Shown piece by piece: positions 14,718-24,005 of a stretch of DNA of 64,000 bases (the stretch's first letter is position 1; every line of letters starts with the position of its first letter). Below the pieces are notes generated by a model. It worked only from the letters and a program-made list of their open reading frames with translations. It was not told where the DNA came from and made no database searches. Made by a program: the position numbers and the translations under genes. This DNA is from Candidatus Poribacteria bacterium (GTDB lineage Bacteria; Poribacteria; WGA-4E; WGA-3G), in contig JAPPIG010000080.1 of assembly GCA_028820635.1 (NCBI GenBank), positions 31,141-95,140 on the forward strand. Reading direction: 5' to 3'.

Positions 14718-16142
14718 ATGTTTAGAAATGTATTAATAATCTTATTTTTCATCACTTTGGCATTTACGCTTGGATGTGAGAACCACTATTACGATGCACG
14801 CTTAAAAATGGAAGTGCAACAACTTGATAGCGATCTTGAAAATAGATGGTCAACGAGTGGTGTTGTCGTAAGTGCTATTACATCTAACGGTCCCGCTGAT
14901 AAAGCAGAACTTTCATCTGGAGAACTCATTTCTTATGTAATAGGTGAATACCCTGTCCAGAATCCTCCCGAGTTCAAACGTGCGGTCAAAAAAGCTATGG
15001 CAGACGACAATAACATGCTACTGTATCTCAAAGGTAAGCAACCACTCCGTATTGCAATCCGAAAACTTGGGGATAAAGTTGGTTTAGAGGTTGAAGGCAG
15101 CGGTTCTGTTCGTATAAAGGAAATTACACCTGGAACCCCTGCTGCAAATAGCGACACTATTCAAGTTGGTGATGTTGTTGAAAAAATTGTAGATGAGCGA
15201 AAAATTTACAGTTTAAACGACTACAAGAAATCTGTTGATGAGTTCACAAAATTGAATGCTAACTTAACTTTCAGGACAACAGAACTAATCGGTGTAAAAA
15301 TAGCTGCTGTTTCCGCCCTTGGCAATTTAGGTGATGCTCGCGCTGTAGAATCCTTGATAGAGATTCTTAAAAACAGTAAAGAACTTGCACTCCGCAAAGC
15401 AGCAGCACGTAGTTTAGAACGGCTTGTCGCCCTCAGTGAACTCGATCCACTCTTTCAGCAGTTTCGACAGGAAGATGTGAATCAACTCCCCGCAGATATA
15501 CTTGATAGTCAACATAGTGAATCTGCTGAAATTCTTGGATTACTTCTTGTTGATCCCGCTGCAAATACTGCAACGCTTGAAGCCCCATTCGGAATCCAAT
15601 TTCGTCACCGTTCAGAAGCACTTTATCAGAAAGTGAACGAAGGTTCTCTTGTAAAACTTGCCGAACAATATATTCAAATTGTCACTGAACCGGAACAGGA
15701 AATTCGTCGGACATGTCTTTCCATTCTTGGTACCCTTAAGCCTATTTCCGCGATAGAACCTCTTGTCAAAGTGCTTAGGGATAATAATGAAATTCCCGGC
15801 ATTCGTTTTCAAGCAGGTTTAGCACTTAGCCAGATCGGCACACCTGCTGTTGATGCGCTCATCGCAGCATTCAACGAAGCTGATACCGCGGCGAAAGATA
15901 TCGCTGCTTCAGCTCTCGGCACTATCGGTGGAATACAGACACGCGACTTTCTGATTAATGCCTTAGAAACCACCGATGATCCCGCGATACAATTAACTTT
16001 GGTGGACGCAATTGCTAAAATTGGAGACGAATCCGCGCTAAGTGCTCTTGAACGACAACGACAACGTTTTCAAGAAGATGATTCCGCTATCCGCATCTTT
16101 CTTGATGAGGTTTTTAGCAGCTTGACAACGCATTCTCAGTAG
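14718..16142 (+). CDS. PDZ and HEAT-repeat lipoprotein
   Basis: 474 residues. A signal peptide ends in the lipobox TLGC (about residue 20). Two PDZ-like modules follow: about 40-112 (VVVSAITSNGPADKAELSSGE) and about 118-190 (VRIKEITPGTPAANSDTIQVGD). After these come HEAT repeats (about 190-240 and 325-465, such as ALSQIGTPAVDALIAAF). PDZ modules bind peptide tails and HEAT repeats give a curved scaffold, so this is likely an envelope adaptor with no catalytic site visible. The ribosome site AAAGGAA is five bases before the ATG. It follows the HEAT lipoprotein at 13740 and probably shares its transcript. Confidence 0.8.
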   Translation: MFRNVLIILFFITLAFTLGCENHYYDARLKMEVQQLDSDLENRWSTSGVVVSAITSNGPADKAELSSGELISYVIGEYPVQNPPEFKRAVKKAMADDNNMLLYLKGKQPLRIAIRKLGDKVGLEVEGSGSVRIKEITPGTPAANSDTIQVGDVVEKIVDERKIYSLNDYKKSVDEFTKLNANLTFRTTELIGVKIAAVSALGNLGDARAVESLIEILKNSKELALRKAAARSLERLVALSELDPLFQQFRQEDVNQLPADILDSQHSESAEILGLLLVDPAANTATLEAPFGIQFRHRSEALYQKVNEGSLVKLAEQYIQIVTEPEQEIRRTCLSILGTLKPISAIEPLVKVLRDNNEIPGIRFQAGLALSQIGTPAVDALIAAFNEADTAAKDIAASALGTIGGIQTRDFLINALETTDDPAIQLTLVDAIAKIGDESALSALERQRQRFQEDDSAIRIFLDEVFSSLTTHSQ

Positions 16143-16190
16143 TTAATGTCTTCTGATTTTTGAATACTCCTGCTTCGTTGACATATTATT

Positions 16191-16262
16191 GTAGTTCGCG
16201 ATTCGGAGATCGCTCCTACCGATGGACTGCTTATGGTAAGAGGGAACTCCGATTCCCGACTA
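16191..16262. repeat. Pair of 27-nt hairpin repeats (class A reverse, class B forward)
   Basis: 16191-16219 is class A on the minus strand (here 29 nt): GTAGGA flank, stem GCGAT/ATCGC, loop CTCCGA, tail GAACTAC. 16236-16262 is class B on the plus strand: GTAAGA flank, stem GGGAA/TTCCC, the same loop CTCCGA, tail GACTA. The flank ends face each other. Similar A+B pairs occur at 18910 and 48239. Confidence 0.8.
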
Positions 16263-16360
16263 TTTCCCAGACCTATCAATTAGCACTTGACTAAGCACTA
16301 CACCAAGTTTGAAATGTCAACTCACTCTGAAATACGTTGCAAGTTGCGGACACAAGATCA

Positions 16361-17206
16361 ATGAAAATTGGATTAATTTCCGACCTGCATGCGGAAGCAA
16401 CCGAAGCAAACAAAGCAATTGTTCCATTTCTCATTGATGCGATCGAAGCGGCAGAACTTGATGTTTTTGTCCTTGCAGGTGATATAACCCCAAAGTTATC
16501 TGAATTCTACGAAGTCCTCGGTGAATTTGACAAAGCAGATTTGACTTGTCAGAAGTTATTTGTTCCGGGTAATCATGATATTTGGATTAGCAAGAGTGCG
16601 AACATGACAAGTGAGCAAAAGTGTCGCATAATTTCAGAAATTTGCCAAGATCACGGGTTTTACTCACTCATTGATGCGCCATATATCAGAGAGAAAATAG
16701 GCTTCTGCGGCACCATTGGTTGGTACGATTATACGTTTGCATCAGATAAATACGATTTTTCTACAGAACAGTATGCTGAAAAACATTTGATAGGAAAGGT
16801 CTGGAGTGACAAGCGATATGCCCGATGGACAGATACAGATGAAAACATTGCACGCCGTTTTGAGGCTGATCTTGATAAACAGATAGCTTTCCTGAAGGAC
16901 AAGGTAGAACGTATTGTTGTTGTGACACATCATGTGCCGTTTCGGGAATGTATTCACTACCGTGGCGAATTGCCTTGGGACTATTTTCGCGCGTTTTACG
17001 GAAGTGAAGGTCTCGGACTGTTGTGTTTACAGGAACCGCTTGTTACACATGTCCTCTTTGGACATGTGCATTATGCTGTTAATCAACAGGTCGAAGACGT
17101 TAAGGCAATCTGTGCACCTATCGGTTATCTTCACGAACAACCGACTGAAGGCTTGCAGGCTTACGCTGAAAGAAGTTTGACCTGTTTTTCGTTAGAAACG
17201 GTTTAA
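16361..17206 (+). CDS. Metallophosphoesterase (calcineurin-like)
   Basis: 281 residues from the ATG at 16361; an in-frame TTG at 16337 is less likely because the family fold starts at MKIGLISDLH. All metal-site motifs are present: SDLH, AGDIT, GNHD, VVTHH and GHVH, giving the two-metal phosphoesterase centre. No signal peptide, so cytoplasmic. The substrate cannot be told; members act on nucleotides, phosphoproteins or phospholipids. The ribosome site is weak. A cupin gene follows after 27 bases on the same strand. Confidence 0.85.
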   Translation: MKIGLISDLHAEATEANKAIVPFLIDAIEAAELDVFVLAGDITPKLSEFYEVLGEFDKADLTCQKLFVPGNHDIWISKSANMTSEQKCRIISEICQDHGFYSLIDAPYIREKIGFCGTIGWYDYTFASDKYDFSTEQYAEKHLIGKVWSDKRYARWTDTDENIARRFEADLDKQIAFLKDKVERIVVVTHHVPFRECIHYRGELPWDYFRAFYGSEGLGLLCLQEPLVTHVLFGHVHYAVNQQVEDVKAICAPIGYLHEQPTEGLQAYAERSLTCFSLETV

Positions 17207-17233
17207 AAACATAAAACAGGAAGGGAGAACAAT

Positions 17234-17593
17234 ATGGAAATTACGCTAACAAATAGTAATGAATCTGGTGCCCTTGAATTTCCGTGGGGTGCAATTAAAT
17301 GGCTCTGTAACGATCAGATTGACCCTGACGCTGAAATGACATTTGGTGTTGTTTACATTAACGCTGGAGAAGGCAATCCAACCCATTACCACCCGAATTG
17401 TGAGGAACTTATCTATGTGCTTTCAGGTGAGTGTGACCACAAGTTAGGGGAAGAAACTATCCCGCTCAAACCTGGGATGATGTTGCGTATTCCACGTAAT
17501 GTCAAACACAATGCTGTCAATACAGGTTGGCAACCGGTAACAATGATAATTTGCTATTCAGATGCCGACAGACAAACAGTTTTTTGTGATTAA
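17234..17593 (+). CDS. Cupin domain protein
   Basis: 119 residues, a single small cupin barrel. Motif 1 reads THYHPNCEELIYVLSG, giving two His and a Glu as metal ligands. Motif 2 reads PGMMLRIPRNVKHNAVN, with the third His. Members are metal-dependent isomerases, dioxygenases or sugar/effector binders; nothing fixes the role here. The ribosome site AGGAAGGGAG is strong. The TrpF-like gene starts 16 bases after the stop. Confidence 0.82.
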   Translation: MEITLTNSNESGALEFPWGAIKWLCNDQIDPDAEMTFGVVYINAGEGNPTHYHPNCEELIYVLSGECDHKLGEETIPLKPGMMLRIPRNVKHNAVNTGWQPVTMIICYSDADRQTVFCD

Positions 17594-17609
17594 TAGGACT
17601 TGCAAAATC

Positions 17610-18302
17610 ATGCATAGAGAATCACGGTGCAAAGTCAAAATCTGCGGGACAACCTCTATCCACGATGCTTGCCTCGCTGCTGATGCTGGCGCGAATTACT
17701 CTGGCGTATTAGTTGACGTTGCGTCTTCAGAACGATCGCTGACCACACCCCAAGCAGTAGAAATCGCTAACTCAAGTCCTATCCCGACAGTGCTTTTACT
17801 ATACAATCGCACAACATCAGACATCCAAGAAGCAGTATTGCAAATTGATCCGCTTGCTGTTCAACTTCTTGGACAAGAGACACCGCAACAGGTTGAAAAA
17901 CTCAAACGGGTCGTGAATTGTCAACTCTGGAAATCTGTCTACCTACCTGCAGGAAATCCAGAAAATGTGGACATGTCTGAGGTCCGAGCACAGATGCAAG
18001 CATACCGTGATGCCGGTGCAGATTTTCTCCTATTTGATACTGTTGATATCAGCACTGACCCGCCTCGATACGGCGGGACAGGAAAGACTTGTGATTGGCA
18101 TGTCGCTGCTGAGTTAATAGACGAGAGTCCGCTATCTGTCTTCTTCGCGGGTGGGATTCGTCCTGAGAACGTCAAAGAAGCTATTGAAACTATTAAACCT
18201 TACGGCATCGACCTCTGTTCAGGTGTTGAAGCATCAAAAGGCAAAAAAGACAATCAAAAACTTGAACAACTTATGGAACAAATCAAACTAATACCATATT
18301 AA
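17610..18302 (+). CDS. trpF: Phosphoribosylanthranilate isomerase (TrpF) family protein
   Basis: About 230 residues from the ATG at 17610; a start at 17562 would overlap the cupin. TIM-barrel isomerase of tryptophan synthesis, converting N-(5-phosphoribosyl)anthranilate to CdRP. The strand-1 motif VKICGTT carries the catalytic Cys. LLFDTVD supplies the catalytic Asp region. RYGGTGKTCDW and FFAGGIRPENV form the phosphate loops. The C-terminal IDLCSGVEASKGKKD matches the family end (DxxSGVE). No other trp gene is nearby; the neighbours are a cupin and a phosphoesterase, so it could serve tryptophan synthesis from a scattered set or a related isomerisation. Confidence 0.75.
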   Translation: MHRESRCKVKICGTTSIHDACLAADAGANYSGVLVDVASSERSLTTPQAVEIANSSPIPTVLLLYNRTTSDIQEAVLQIDPLAVQLLGQETPQQVEKLKRVVNCQLWKSVYLPAGNPENVDMSEVRAQMQAYRDAGADFLLFDTVDISTDPPRYGGTGKTCDWHVAAELIDESPLSVFFAGGIRPENVKEAIETIKPYGIDLCSGVEASKGKKDNQKLEQLMEQIKLIPY

Positions 18303-18387
18303 CGTGATTTTTCTTGTATATATTTTAGATATGTTATTGTGAACAGATGAAAAAGAAAAACATGAGGTTTCCCTCACTTTTCAGTAG

Positions 18388-18770
18388 AAGTTCTTAGAGC
18401 AAGGTATCTTGAATGTGAATGTCCTCGTGAACGGACACACTGGCATATTATTGGCTTCTTGCTGATACCACACATCCCCGAACACCTCGTGAAGTCGCTG
18501 AGATTGTAGGACGCGCACGCCGGACTGTGTTCGCAAGTTGCTCAAACGCTATAACGCACAAGGTGAAGCCGCTATACAAGATAAACGCAAAAACAATGGA
18601 GGAAAGCGTTTTTTGGATGAAACCCAGCAAGCAGCCCTTGAAGTTGCGCTATCAGCACTACCTGCTGAACGGCTGATCTCTTGCAAGAGGTCGTTGTGAA
18701 TAAAGTTTTACAACGCTGTCAGCACTTGAAGATGCGGTTGTGAAAAGGTGTCGGTGGTTCTCTGAAAACA
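18388..18770 (+). pseudogene. IS630-type transposase remnant, frameshifted
   Basis: Three reading frames joined in order give the N-terminal helix-turn-helix part of an IS630-family transposase. The segments are: RARYLECECPRERTHWH; then WLLADTTHPRTPREVAEI and VGRARRTV; then RKLLKRYNAQGEAAIQDKRK, NNGGKRF and DETQQAALEVAL. These match the usual ERTHWQIIWLLA, EVA and RRYNxQGPxxLxDxR pattern. Frame changes are needed near 18450 and near 18535, and a stop (TGA near 18699) follows. Weak traces (VLQRCQHLKMRL) continue to about 18770. The DDE catalytic part and the terminal repeats are not seen, so the element is dead. Confidence 0.75.
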
Positions 18771-18909
18771 GAAAGAAGGTGCAGGCACATGTCGGTTTTG
18801 AGTGGATTTGCAAAATAGAAAAACAATATGAATCCCGTTAATTTGGTATTACAATTAACGATACACCTTGGTAGCGGATTGTCTATTCTAAAATTATAGG
18901 TATTAGCAA

Positions 18910-18981
18910 TAGTCGGGAATCAGAATTCCCTCCTACAAGGAGCAGGCGGTATTGGTAGGAGCGATCTCCGAATCGCGACTA
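18910..18981. repeat. Pair of 27-nt hairpin repeats (class B reverse, class A forward)
   Basis: 18910-18936 is class B on the minus strand (stem GGGAA/TTCCC, loop TTCTGA). 18955-18981 is class A on the plus strand (flank GTAGGA, stem GCGAT/ATCGC, loop CTCCGA, tail GACTA). Flank ends face each other across 18 bases, the same arrangement as at 16191-16262. The stretch lies downstream of the transposase wreck. Confidence 0.82.
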
Positions 18982-19051
18982 TATCCATAAATTTGGATAA
19001 ACACAGCAGTCGGCGCGCTTATTGGTGTGTTTCTGTATACGTTTATTGGGG

Positions 19052-20116
19052 TTAGTGTAAGATGCTGACATCATCGAAAGGATGTACTGGATAAGGACTG
19101 ATATCGTAGTTGCCATCCAACGAAATATCGTCAACCATAACAATCTTGTCTGATAGCGCTGATTGGTGCATTGCGAAAATAGTTTGGATGATATGTAGGT
19201 TGCTGCGTCCATCTGTAAGCGGCTTTTTGCCTGTTTGCAAACATTCAATAAAGTGCGCCATAGCGTTACCGAACGCATCAGGAAACCAAGTTCCCTCAAT
19301 TTCAGGTATTACCTCTTGCGTCTCAGGTTCTGTGAGATGAACAGTCATATCTGCGCTGCTTCCGTAGATAGCACCCTTTGTGCCTTGAATTCGGATTTCT
19401 TCATACGGATGTTGGAGATTGTGACCACAATTCGCGAGGAATGACCAATTACATGAAAACAATCCTTTTATTCCGCTGCGGCATTTGAATAGTGCAACAG
19501 ACATTGTTTCGCCTTCTTCAACCGACCGCTCGTGTCCGTGTGCTTGGCAATAAACGCACTCAAGCTCTCCAAACCATTTATGGATAAGACTAATGTGATG
19601 CACTTGCATTACGGGAATAAGATGTTTACCCGGATAGCCAGTGTAAAATCCGTTACAGGTAATGGAAACGTGGTAGATTTCACCGAGGTGTTCGGCGTTT
19701 ATATAGGGTTCTATGGCGAGAAATCCAGGAACAAAACATGAGTTTTGGTTTATCATGAGTTGCACATTGTGCTTCTCACAGGTGTCTACCATTTCAATGG
19801 CTTGAGGCATCGTCATTGAAAAAGGTTTTTGGCAGAAGATGTGTTTTCCTGCTTGTGCTGCGGCATTTACAATAGGAGAACGTATCCACGGATGAACTGC
19901 CATGTCAACGATATCCACGTTCGCATCAGCAATCAGATCGATGATACGTGTATACCGTTTGTCAATGTCAAATCTGTCTCCAACCTCATGCAGTCGTGCT
20001 TCGTTTTTATCGCAAATCGCGGCGACTCGTAAGTTTTTGCGTTGATACCCAAGGAGATGCTGCTGTCCTATCCCTAAGCCTATTAGTCCGATGCCAAGGC
20101 CTTGCAAGTTTGCCAT
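19052..20116 (-). CDS. Gfo/Idh/MocA family oxidoreductase
   Basis: 354 residues. N-terminal Rossmann fold with GLIGLGIGQQH; the catalytic-region motif, usually EKP, reads FCQKPFSM, keeping the Lys and Pro. A C-terminal alpha/beta domain follows (FGNAMAHFIECLQTGKKPLTDG). Such enzymes oxidise or reduce sugars, inositols or other polyols with NAD(P). It is last in a minus-strand run with the gene at 20196-21458, 79 bases away, and a class C hairpin repeat lies between them. The start has no strong ribosome site. Substrate unknown. Confidence 0.85.
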   Translation of the reverse strand: MANLQGLGIGLIGLGIGQQHLLGYQRKNLRVAAICDKNEARLHEVGDRFDIDKRYTRIIDLIADANVDIVDMAVHPWIRSPIVNAAAQAGKHIFCQKPFSMTMPQAIEMVDTCEKHNVQLMINQNSCFVPGFLAIEPYINAEHLGEIYHVSITCNGFYTGYPGKHLIPVMQVHHISLIHKWFGELECVYCQAHGHERSVEEGETMSVALFKCRSGIKGLFSCNWSFLANCGHNLQHPYEEIRIQGTKGAIYGSSADMTVHLTEPETQEVIPEIEGTWFPDAFGNAMAHFIECLQTGKKPLTDGRSNLHIIQTIFAMHQSALSDKIVMVDDISLDGNYDISPYPVHPFDDVSILH

Positions 20117-20153
20117 GTGTTTTGTAATCTCGTAGTGAAGGGCGCGTGCATTG

Positions 20154-20180
20154 TAAATCGGGGTTGAAAACCCCTCCTAC
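20154..20180 (-). repeat. 27-nt hairpin repeat, class C
   Basis: Read on the minus strand: flank GTAGGA, stem GGGGT/ACCCC, loop TTTCA, tail GATTTA. It has the same length and flank as classes A and B but a different stem. It sits between two Gfo/Idh/MocA genes. Confidence 0.75.
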
Positions 20181-20195
20181 AAGAGTGATGGGATT

Positions 20196-21458
20196 CTAAA
20201 TTCCTAAACCATCGTCAATTTCCCGTTGGTAACTATTGATGGATTCGTCAAGCATTTCGTCCAAGTGAACAATTTGTCCAGTTGCACCGGATTCAAGCAT
20301 GGCGTAAGAAATGGCAACGGAACGAGTGCCTTGATACGCATCTACTTCAATGGGGTGGTTACCAGCAATTGCTTCGGCGAAATCACCATACTCAATTGCG
20401 ATGATTTTTGCGTCGGTATCTGAAAAAGGGAAATTATATTGCCACAGGCGGTCACCACCGAACAGGTCTGTCGTAACGGCATCAAGACGAAAATCAGGCA
20501 CGAGGTCTAAAAGCCGCTCATCGTTAATCGTTCCGTGCCCATCAATTTGTAGGGAAATAACTCCACCACTTCTGTCCCCGGGAAGTGTCATTGAGCCTTG
20601 AGACCCGTTAATTTGTCTGACCCAACCCCCTTGCCCCCACGCGCCGTGGTCCTCAATATATTGTCCGATGACTCCGTTTTTGAAAGTCAACGTTGCATAC
20701 GCTGCATCTTCTGCAGTTGCTTCAAACTCAGCAGGCATTTTGCGTTGCCATTCCGTATAGACACCCGCAGGATTTGATCCAGATTCACCGCTCACAGCAG
20801 CAGGATTGTGTCGAATCGGCTCATGAAGGCGGGTTTGCGCGTAGACGGTTTCAACTTCACCGAGTAGATACTCAATCATATCGGCATAGTGGACACCAAC
20901 ATCAAGCAGGACACCACTTTGATCTTTTTGATGCCTCCAGACAGAGATAAGCATTCGGTTTGAACCGCCAATTGCATGGTGAATAAGAAAGCGCGGTTTT
21001 CCAATAACTTCTGCATCAAGCAATGCTTTGGCAAGCCGATTGATCGGGTCGCGCCGATAGTTTTCAGCCACGCTCAGCACAGCATCAGATTTTTCTTCTG
21101 CACGGCGGATTAGGTTACACGCGCGAACGGTCAATCCCATCGGTTTTTCAACCATTGTGTGCCATCCGCGTTCAAGTGTTTCAACAGCCACAGTGTGGTG
21201 ATAAGGTGGTGTAGTTGTTACATCTACGGCATCAATGCCGACTTTAGCCAGTTCTTCAAGATTTCCAACAACAACGGGTTTCTTACCGAAACGTTCTTCT
21301 GCTTGTGCAGCAAGGGACTCAGCATTGGCAAGAACCGGGTCACACGCACCGACGAGATCGAATCGTTCCCATCCCGCCCGATGAAGTTCTGCTAACCCGT
21401 ACATGTGTCGGTGTCCCATACCGCCACATCCAACAATTGCTAATCGAATAGTGTCCAT
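20196..21458 (-). CDS. Gfo/Idh/MocA family oxidoreductase
   Basis: 420 residues, longer than the usual ~340-390. Rossmann motif AIVGCGGMGHRH at the N-terminus; MVEKPMGL is the intact EKP motif with the catalytic-site Lys. VLLDVGVHYADMIEYLLG carries the typical Asp and His of the active site. The C-terminal domain includes GDFAEAIAGNHPIEVD. The ribosome site AGGAACGAG precedes the ATG. The start lies nine bases after the stop of the beta-barrel/transglycosylase gene. Cytoplasmic, NAD(P)-dependent; likely a sugar or polyol substrate, unknown. Confidence 0.87.
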   Translation of the reverse strand: MDTIRLAIVGCGGMGHRHMYGLAELHRAGWERFDLVGACDPVLANAESLAAQAEERFGKKPVVVGNLEELAKVGIDAVDVTTTPPYHHTVAVETLERGWHTMVEKPMGLTVRACNLIRRAEEKSDAVLSVAENYRRDPINRLAKALLDAEVIGKPRFLIHHAIGGSNRMLISVWRHQKDQSGVLLDVGVHYADMIEYLLGEVETVYAQTRLHEPIRHNPAAVSGESGSNPAGVYTEWQRKMPAEFEATAEDAAYATLTFKNGVIGQYIEDHGAWGQGGWVRQINGSQGSMTLPGDRSGGVISLQIDGHGTINDERLLDLVPDFRLDAVTTDLFGGDRLWQYNFPFSDTDAKIIAIEYGDFAEAIAGNHPIEVDAYQGTRSVAISYAMLESGATGQIVHLDEMLDESINSYQREIDDGLGI

Positions 21459-21467
21459 ATCTCGTTC

Positions 21468-23027
21468 CTAATTGTTAAGGATAATTTCTAATCTCTTCAA
21501 ATCAGTTTCCAATAATTTTGGATCGTTACGATATAAGTTTCGACGGTTTAGCACGTTCTCAGCGTATTTTCTACCTCTACTGGGAAGAGGACCTCTTATT
21601 TTCACTCTGCCGGGGCCGACATTATATGCACCGAGTGCCAAAGTTAAATTATTGAGATATTTCTCCAAAAGGTAGTTGAAATAGACTAATCCCGCGTTGA
21701 GATTTTTCTCGGCATCAAACCGCTCATCTACTTTCCTATCAAAGTTTGGCTTAAGTTTATTGGAGTATCTTGGCACTTTTAAGCCGTACTCTCTTGCGGT
21801 TCCAGGCACCATCTGCATTAAGCCGCCCGCTCCAGTTTTTGACACAGCCACAGGATTAAATTTTGATTCTACATAAATAATGGCTAACATCAATTCTATA
21901 GAGATGTTGTGTTTTTTGGCAATATGAATGCTCTTCTTTTTTGAAGAATCTGGAGTAGGTTCAATTTTTTTCAACTTCGGATCATCAGGTTTTCTACTAA
22001 GAGGTGATTCGGTATCTTTAGGATCCGGTTTATCCTGAGTTTGCGATGACACACTTGCAGGTGTGCTACTGGGTATAGGCTCGCTGGACATTTGTTTTGC
22101 TCCACCAAAAGTGAAACCGATTGCAAGGAGATGCTTATATCTTAGATTATCTTGGTTCAAAAAAGTATAGTAGGTTTGCTTACCCCAATTTTTGAATGCG
22201 ATTCCTAAACTCCATGAATGAGTAGGGGTTCCAGTGTCAAAAGAAAAAAGTGAACCAACGTTTGCGGAAAGGGGCCCGCTCACAACTTCAAGACTTGTCC
22301 CAAAACCGGGTGAAGTAACATTAAAGCAGGTATGCCATCTAATAAATTGATAGGGTATCAGTGTTGTCCCCAAAGCAAATTGTGGTTCAAATGTATTTAA
22401 AATTATCCCATTTCTATCTTGAATGGTGACACCACTAATATCGCGAAATTGCATTCCTACGGTTGCGTGACGGGAAAGTGCTAACAGTGCCCCAACGTCA
22501 TAATTTGGAGCCCAGAGACTGTTTGTATAAGGTGCTCGACTATATCCTGTACTTGCGCCAAATTGTACCGACCCGAATCTCTTGGCATACGAAAGTAGAG
22601 CTTGATTATAACCATACTCAAACGTGCCGATAGGGTTAGAAGTATGATTTGTCAAGAAACGATCAGAAGCGTTGAGATCAAGGATGTTTACGCCAAAAGT
22701 GCCAATTGAGTTGATAGGATAGGCGAGGGAAACCGCACCTTGTGAAAAATCATAAATCAGATTTCCACGTTCAAGAGATGCAAGTCCTGCGGGATTCCAA
22801 AGCGGACTTGTCGCATCATCCGCATTGCTAATAAAAGCGTGACTCAACCCGATCCCACGCGTTCCAATTGCGGGTCTCGGTTGATGTGTTCCAATTTCGT
22901 GCGGACTGTTGACCGAATCTGAAAAGATGTGTTTTCCACTGGGAACACCCATGAATAAGAGGAGTAAGATGGCTGCGAACAACCATCTTCGTTCATGGGA
23001 GATCAAGGTGGCGAGCTGGGTTTTCAC
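21468..23027 (-). CDS. PorV/FadL-like beta-barrel fused to lytic transglycosylase (SLT) domain
   Basis: About 519 residues from the GTG at 23027, which has AAAGG just upstream; a TTG at 23051 is also possible. N-terminal signal segment, then an outer-membrane beta-barrel-like region (about 50-315). It opens with TRGIGLSHAFISNADDAT and WNPAGLASL, the signature of PorV/UPF0164-type proteins. A Pro/Ser/Lys linker follows (about 315-365), then a C-terminal SLT domain (about 370-500). The SLT motifs are YVESKFNP (catalytic Glu), GAGGLMQMVPGTA and ALGAYNVGPGRV. SLT domains cleave peptidoglycan between MurNAc and GlcNAc. The start overlaps the LysM-M23 peptidase gene, so two wall hydrolases are coupled. 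The fusion of a barrel to SLT is unusual. Confidence 0.82.
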   Translation of the reverse strand: MKTQLATLISHERRWLFAAILLLLFMGVPSGKHIFSDSVNSPHEIGTHQPRPAIGTRGIGLSHAFISNADDATSPLWNPAGLASLERGNLIYDFSQGAVSLAYPINSIGTFGVNILDLNASDRFLTNHTSNPIGTFEYGYNQALLSYAKRFGSVQFGASTGYSRAPYTNSLWAPNYDVGALLALSRHATVGMQFRDISGVTIQDRNGIILNTFEPQFALGTTLIPYQFIRWHTCFNVTSPGFGTSLEVVSGPLSANVGSLFSFDTGTPTHSWSLGIAFKNWGKQTYYTFLNQDNLRYKHLLAIGFTFGGAKQMSSEPIPSSTPASVSSQTQDKPDPKDTESPLSRKPDDPKLKKIEPTPDSSKKKSIHIAKKHNISIELMLAIIYVESKFNPVAVSKTGAGGLMQMVPGTAREYGLKVPRYSNKLKPNFDRKVDERFDAEKNLNAGLVYFNYLLEKYLNNLTLALGAYNVGPGRVKIRGPLPSRGRKYAENVLNRRNLYRNDPKLLETDLKRLEIILNN

Positions 23028-23808
23028 TTTTGCCTTTGTATCTGATTTCAAAATGCAGGTGGGGACCTGTTGAAATTCCGGTGTTTCCGGCTAAACCAAT
23101 GACTTGTCCTTGTTGGACGAAATCACCGACGGATACATAAATTCTGGACAAATGTCCGTAAGATGTGCTGTAATCGTCTTCGTGTTGTATGGAAACTGTT
23201 TTGCCGTAACCGCCTTTTCTCCTCGCATAGGTGACTTTACCTGTTTTTGAAGCATAAACCCGTGTGCCGGTTGATGCACGGAAATCTATGCCCTCATGCA
23301 GACGGTAATGACGCGTTACAGGATGCTTGCGATAACCATAATGTGATGTTATAATTAAAGGAATTCGTAACGGAATTGCAAAACCGACGCTTTCACCACT
23401 CGTGATAAAAATTTCCTGACCTATTTTGAGGTGTTTGGGATCGGATATGCCATTTATTTTTTGGAGGTCTCTCCAATTCTTAATATTGTATTTTCGGGCT
23501 ATCCCATACAATGTGTCTCCATCTCTAATTATATGCCACGTTCCATCTGCGGGTCCCCCTGCATTTTGGAGTTTAGTTTCATCAATTGGAATGATTAACT
23601 TTTTTCCAATTTGTATGCGGTCTAAAGACTTCAGGTTGTTGGCTTTAGCAATAGATTTTATGGGTACTCCATATTTTTTGGCAATCCCTGATAATGTTTC
23701 CCCTGATTTGACCGTATGTTGCACCCCAATAGCTGAAGATGTCCACGATGTTAAAACAAAAACTACGAATAAAACGGTTATAACTACTTTAAAATTTTTT
23801 CTCTTCAT
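22993..23808 (-). CDS. LysM-M23 peptidoglycan endopeptidase
   Basis: 271 residues. Signal segment (about 7-28). Two LysM peptidoglycan-binding modules: about 30-76 (HTVKSGETLSGIAKKYGV) and 91-137 (HIIRDGDTLYGIARKYNI). A C-terminal M23 (LytM/NlpD-like) zinc peptidase domain spans about 150-268. Zinc ligands are intact: HEGIDF gives HxxxD and GPHLHFEIR gives HxH, so it should be catalytic rather than an activator. It cuts peptide cross-links in the periplasm. The 3' end overlaps the barrel-SLT gene, suggesting a joint role in wall remodelling. The ribosome site AGGT is close to the ATG. Confidence 0.9.
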   Translation of the reverse strand: MKRKNFKVVITVLFVVFVLTSWTSSAIGVQHTVKSGETLSGIAKKYGVPIKSIAKANNLKSLDRIQIGKKLIIPIDETKLQNAGGPADGTWHIIRDGDTLYGIARKYNIKNWRDLQKINGISDPKHLKIGQEIFITSGESVGFAIPLRIPLIITSHYGYRKHPVTRHYRLHEGIDFRASTGTRVYASKTGKVTYARRKGGYGKTVSIQHEDDYSTSYGHLSRIYVSVGDFVQQGQVIGLAGNTGISTGPHLHFEIRYKGKSENPARHLDLP

Positions 23809-24005
23809 TTCATACCTATATTGGGTTATGCTTGCCAGAACCTACCTTATGTACTAAAATAAATAGTGTCTAATAGACCCTTGCGTACGCTTTATTTGAG
23901 ATGGATACTAATAAAATGACAAATGTCCGATAATTTGTATATTTGCGAGATTTACGTTCCTACTAAATCTAATTTAGTAGTTCGTTATCTCTAATTGATA
24001 TGTTG

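Noticed and set aside
17562..17609. Start of the TrpF-like protein inside the cupin gene
   Set aside because: The extra residues do not match the family, whereas the ATG at 17610 stands just before the strand-1 motif VKICG.
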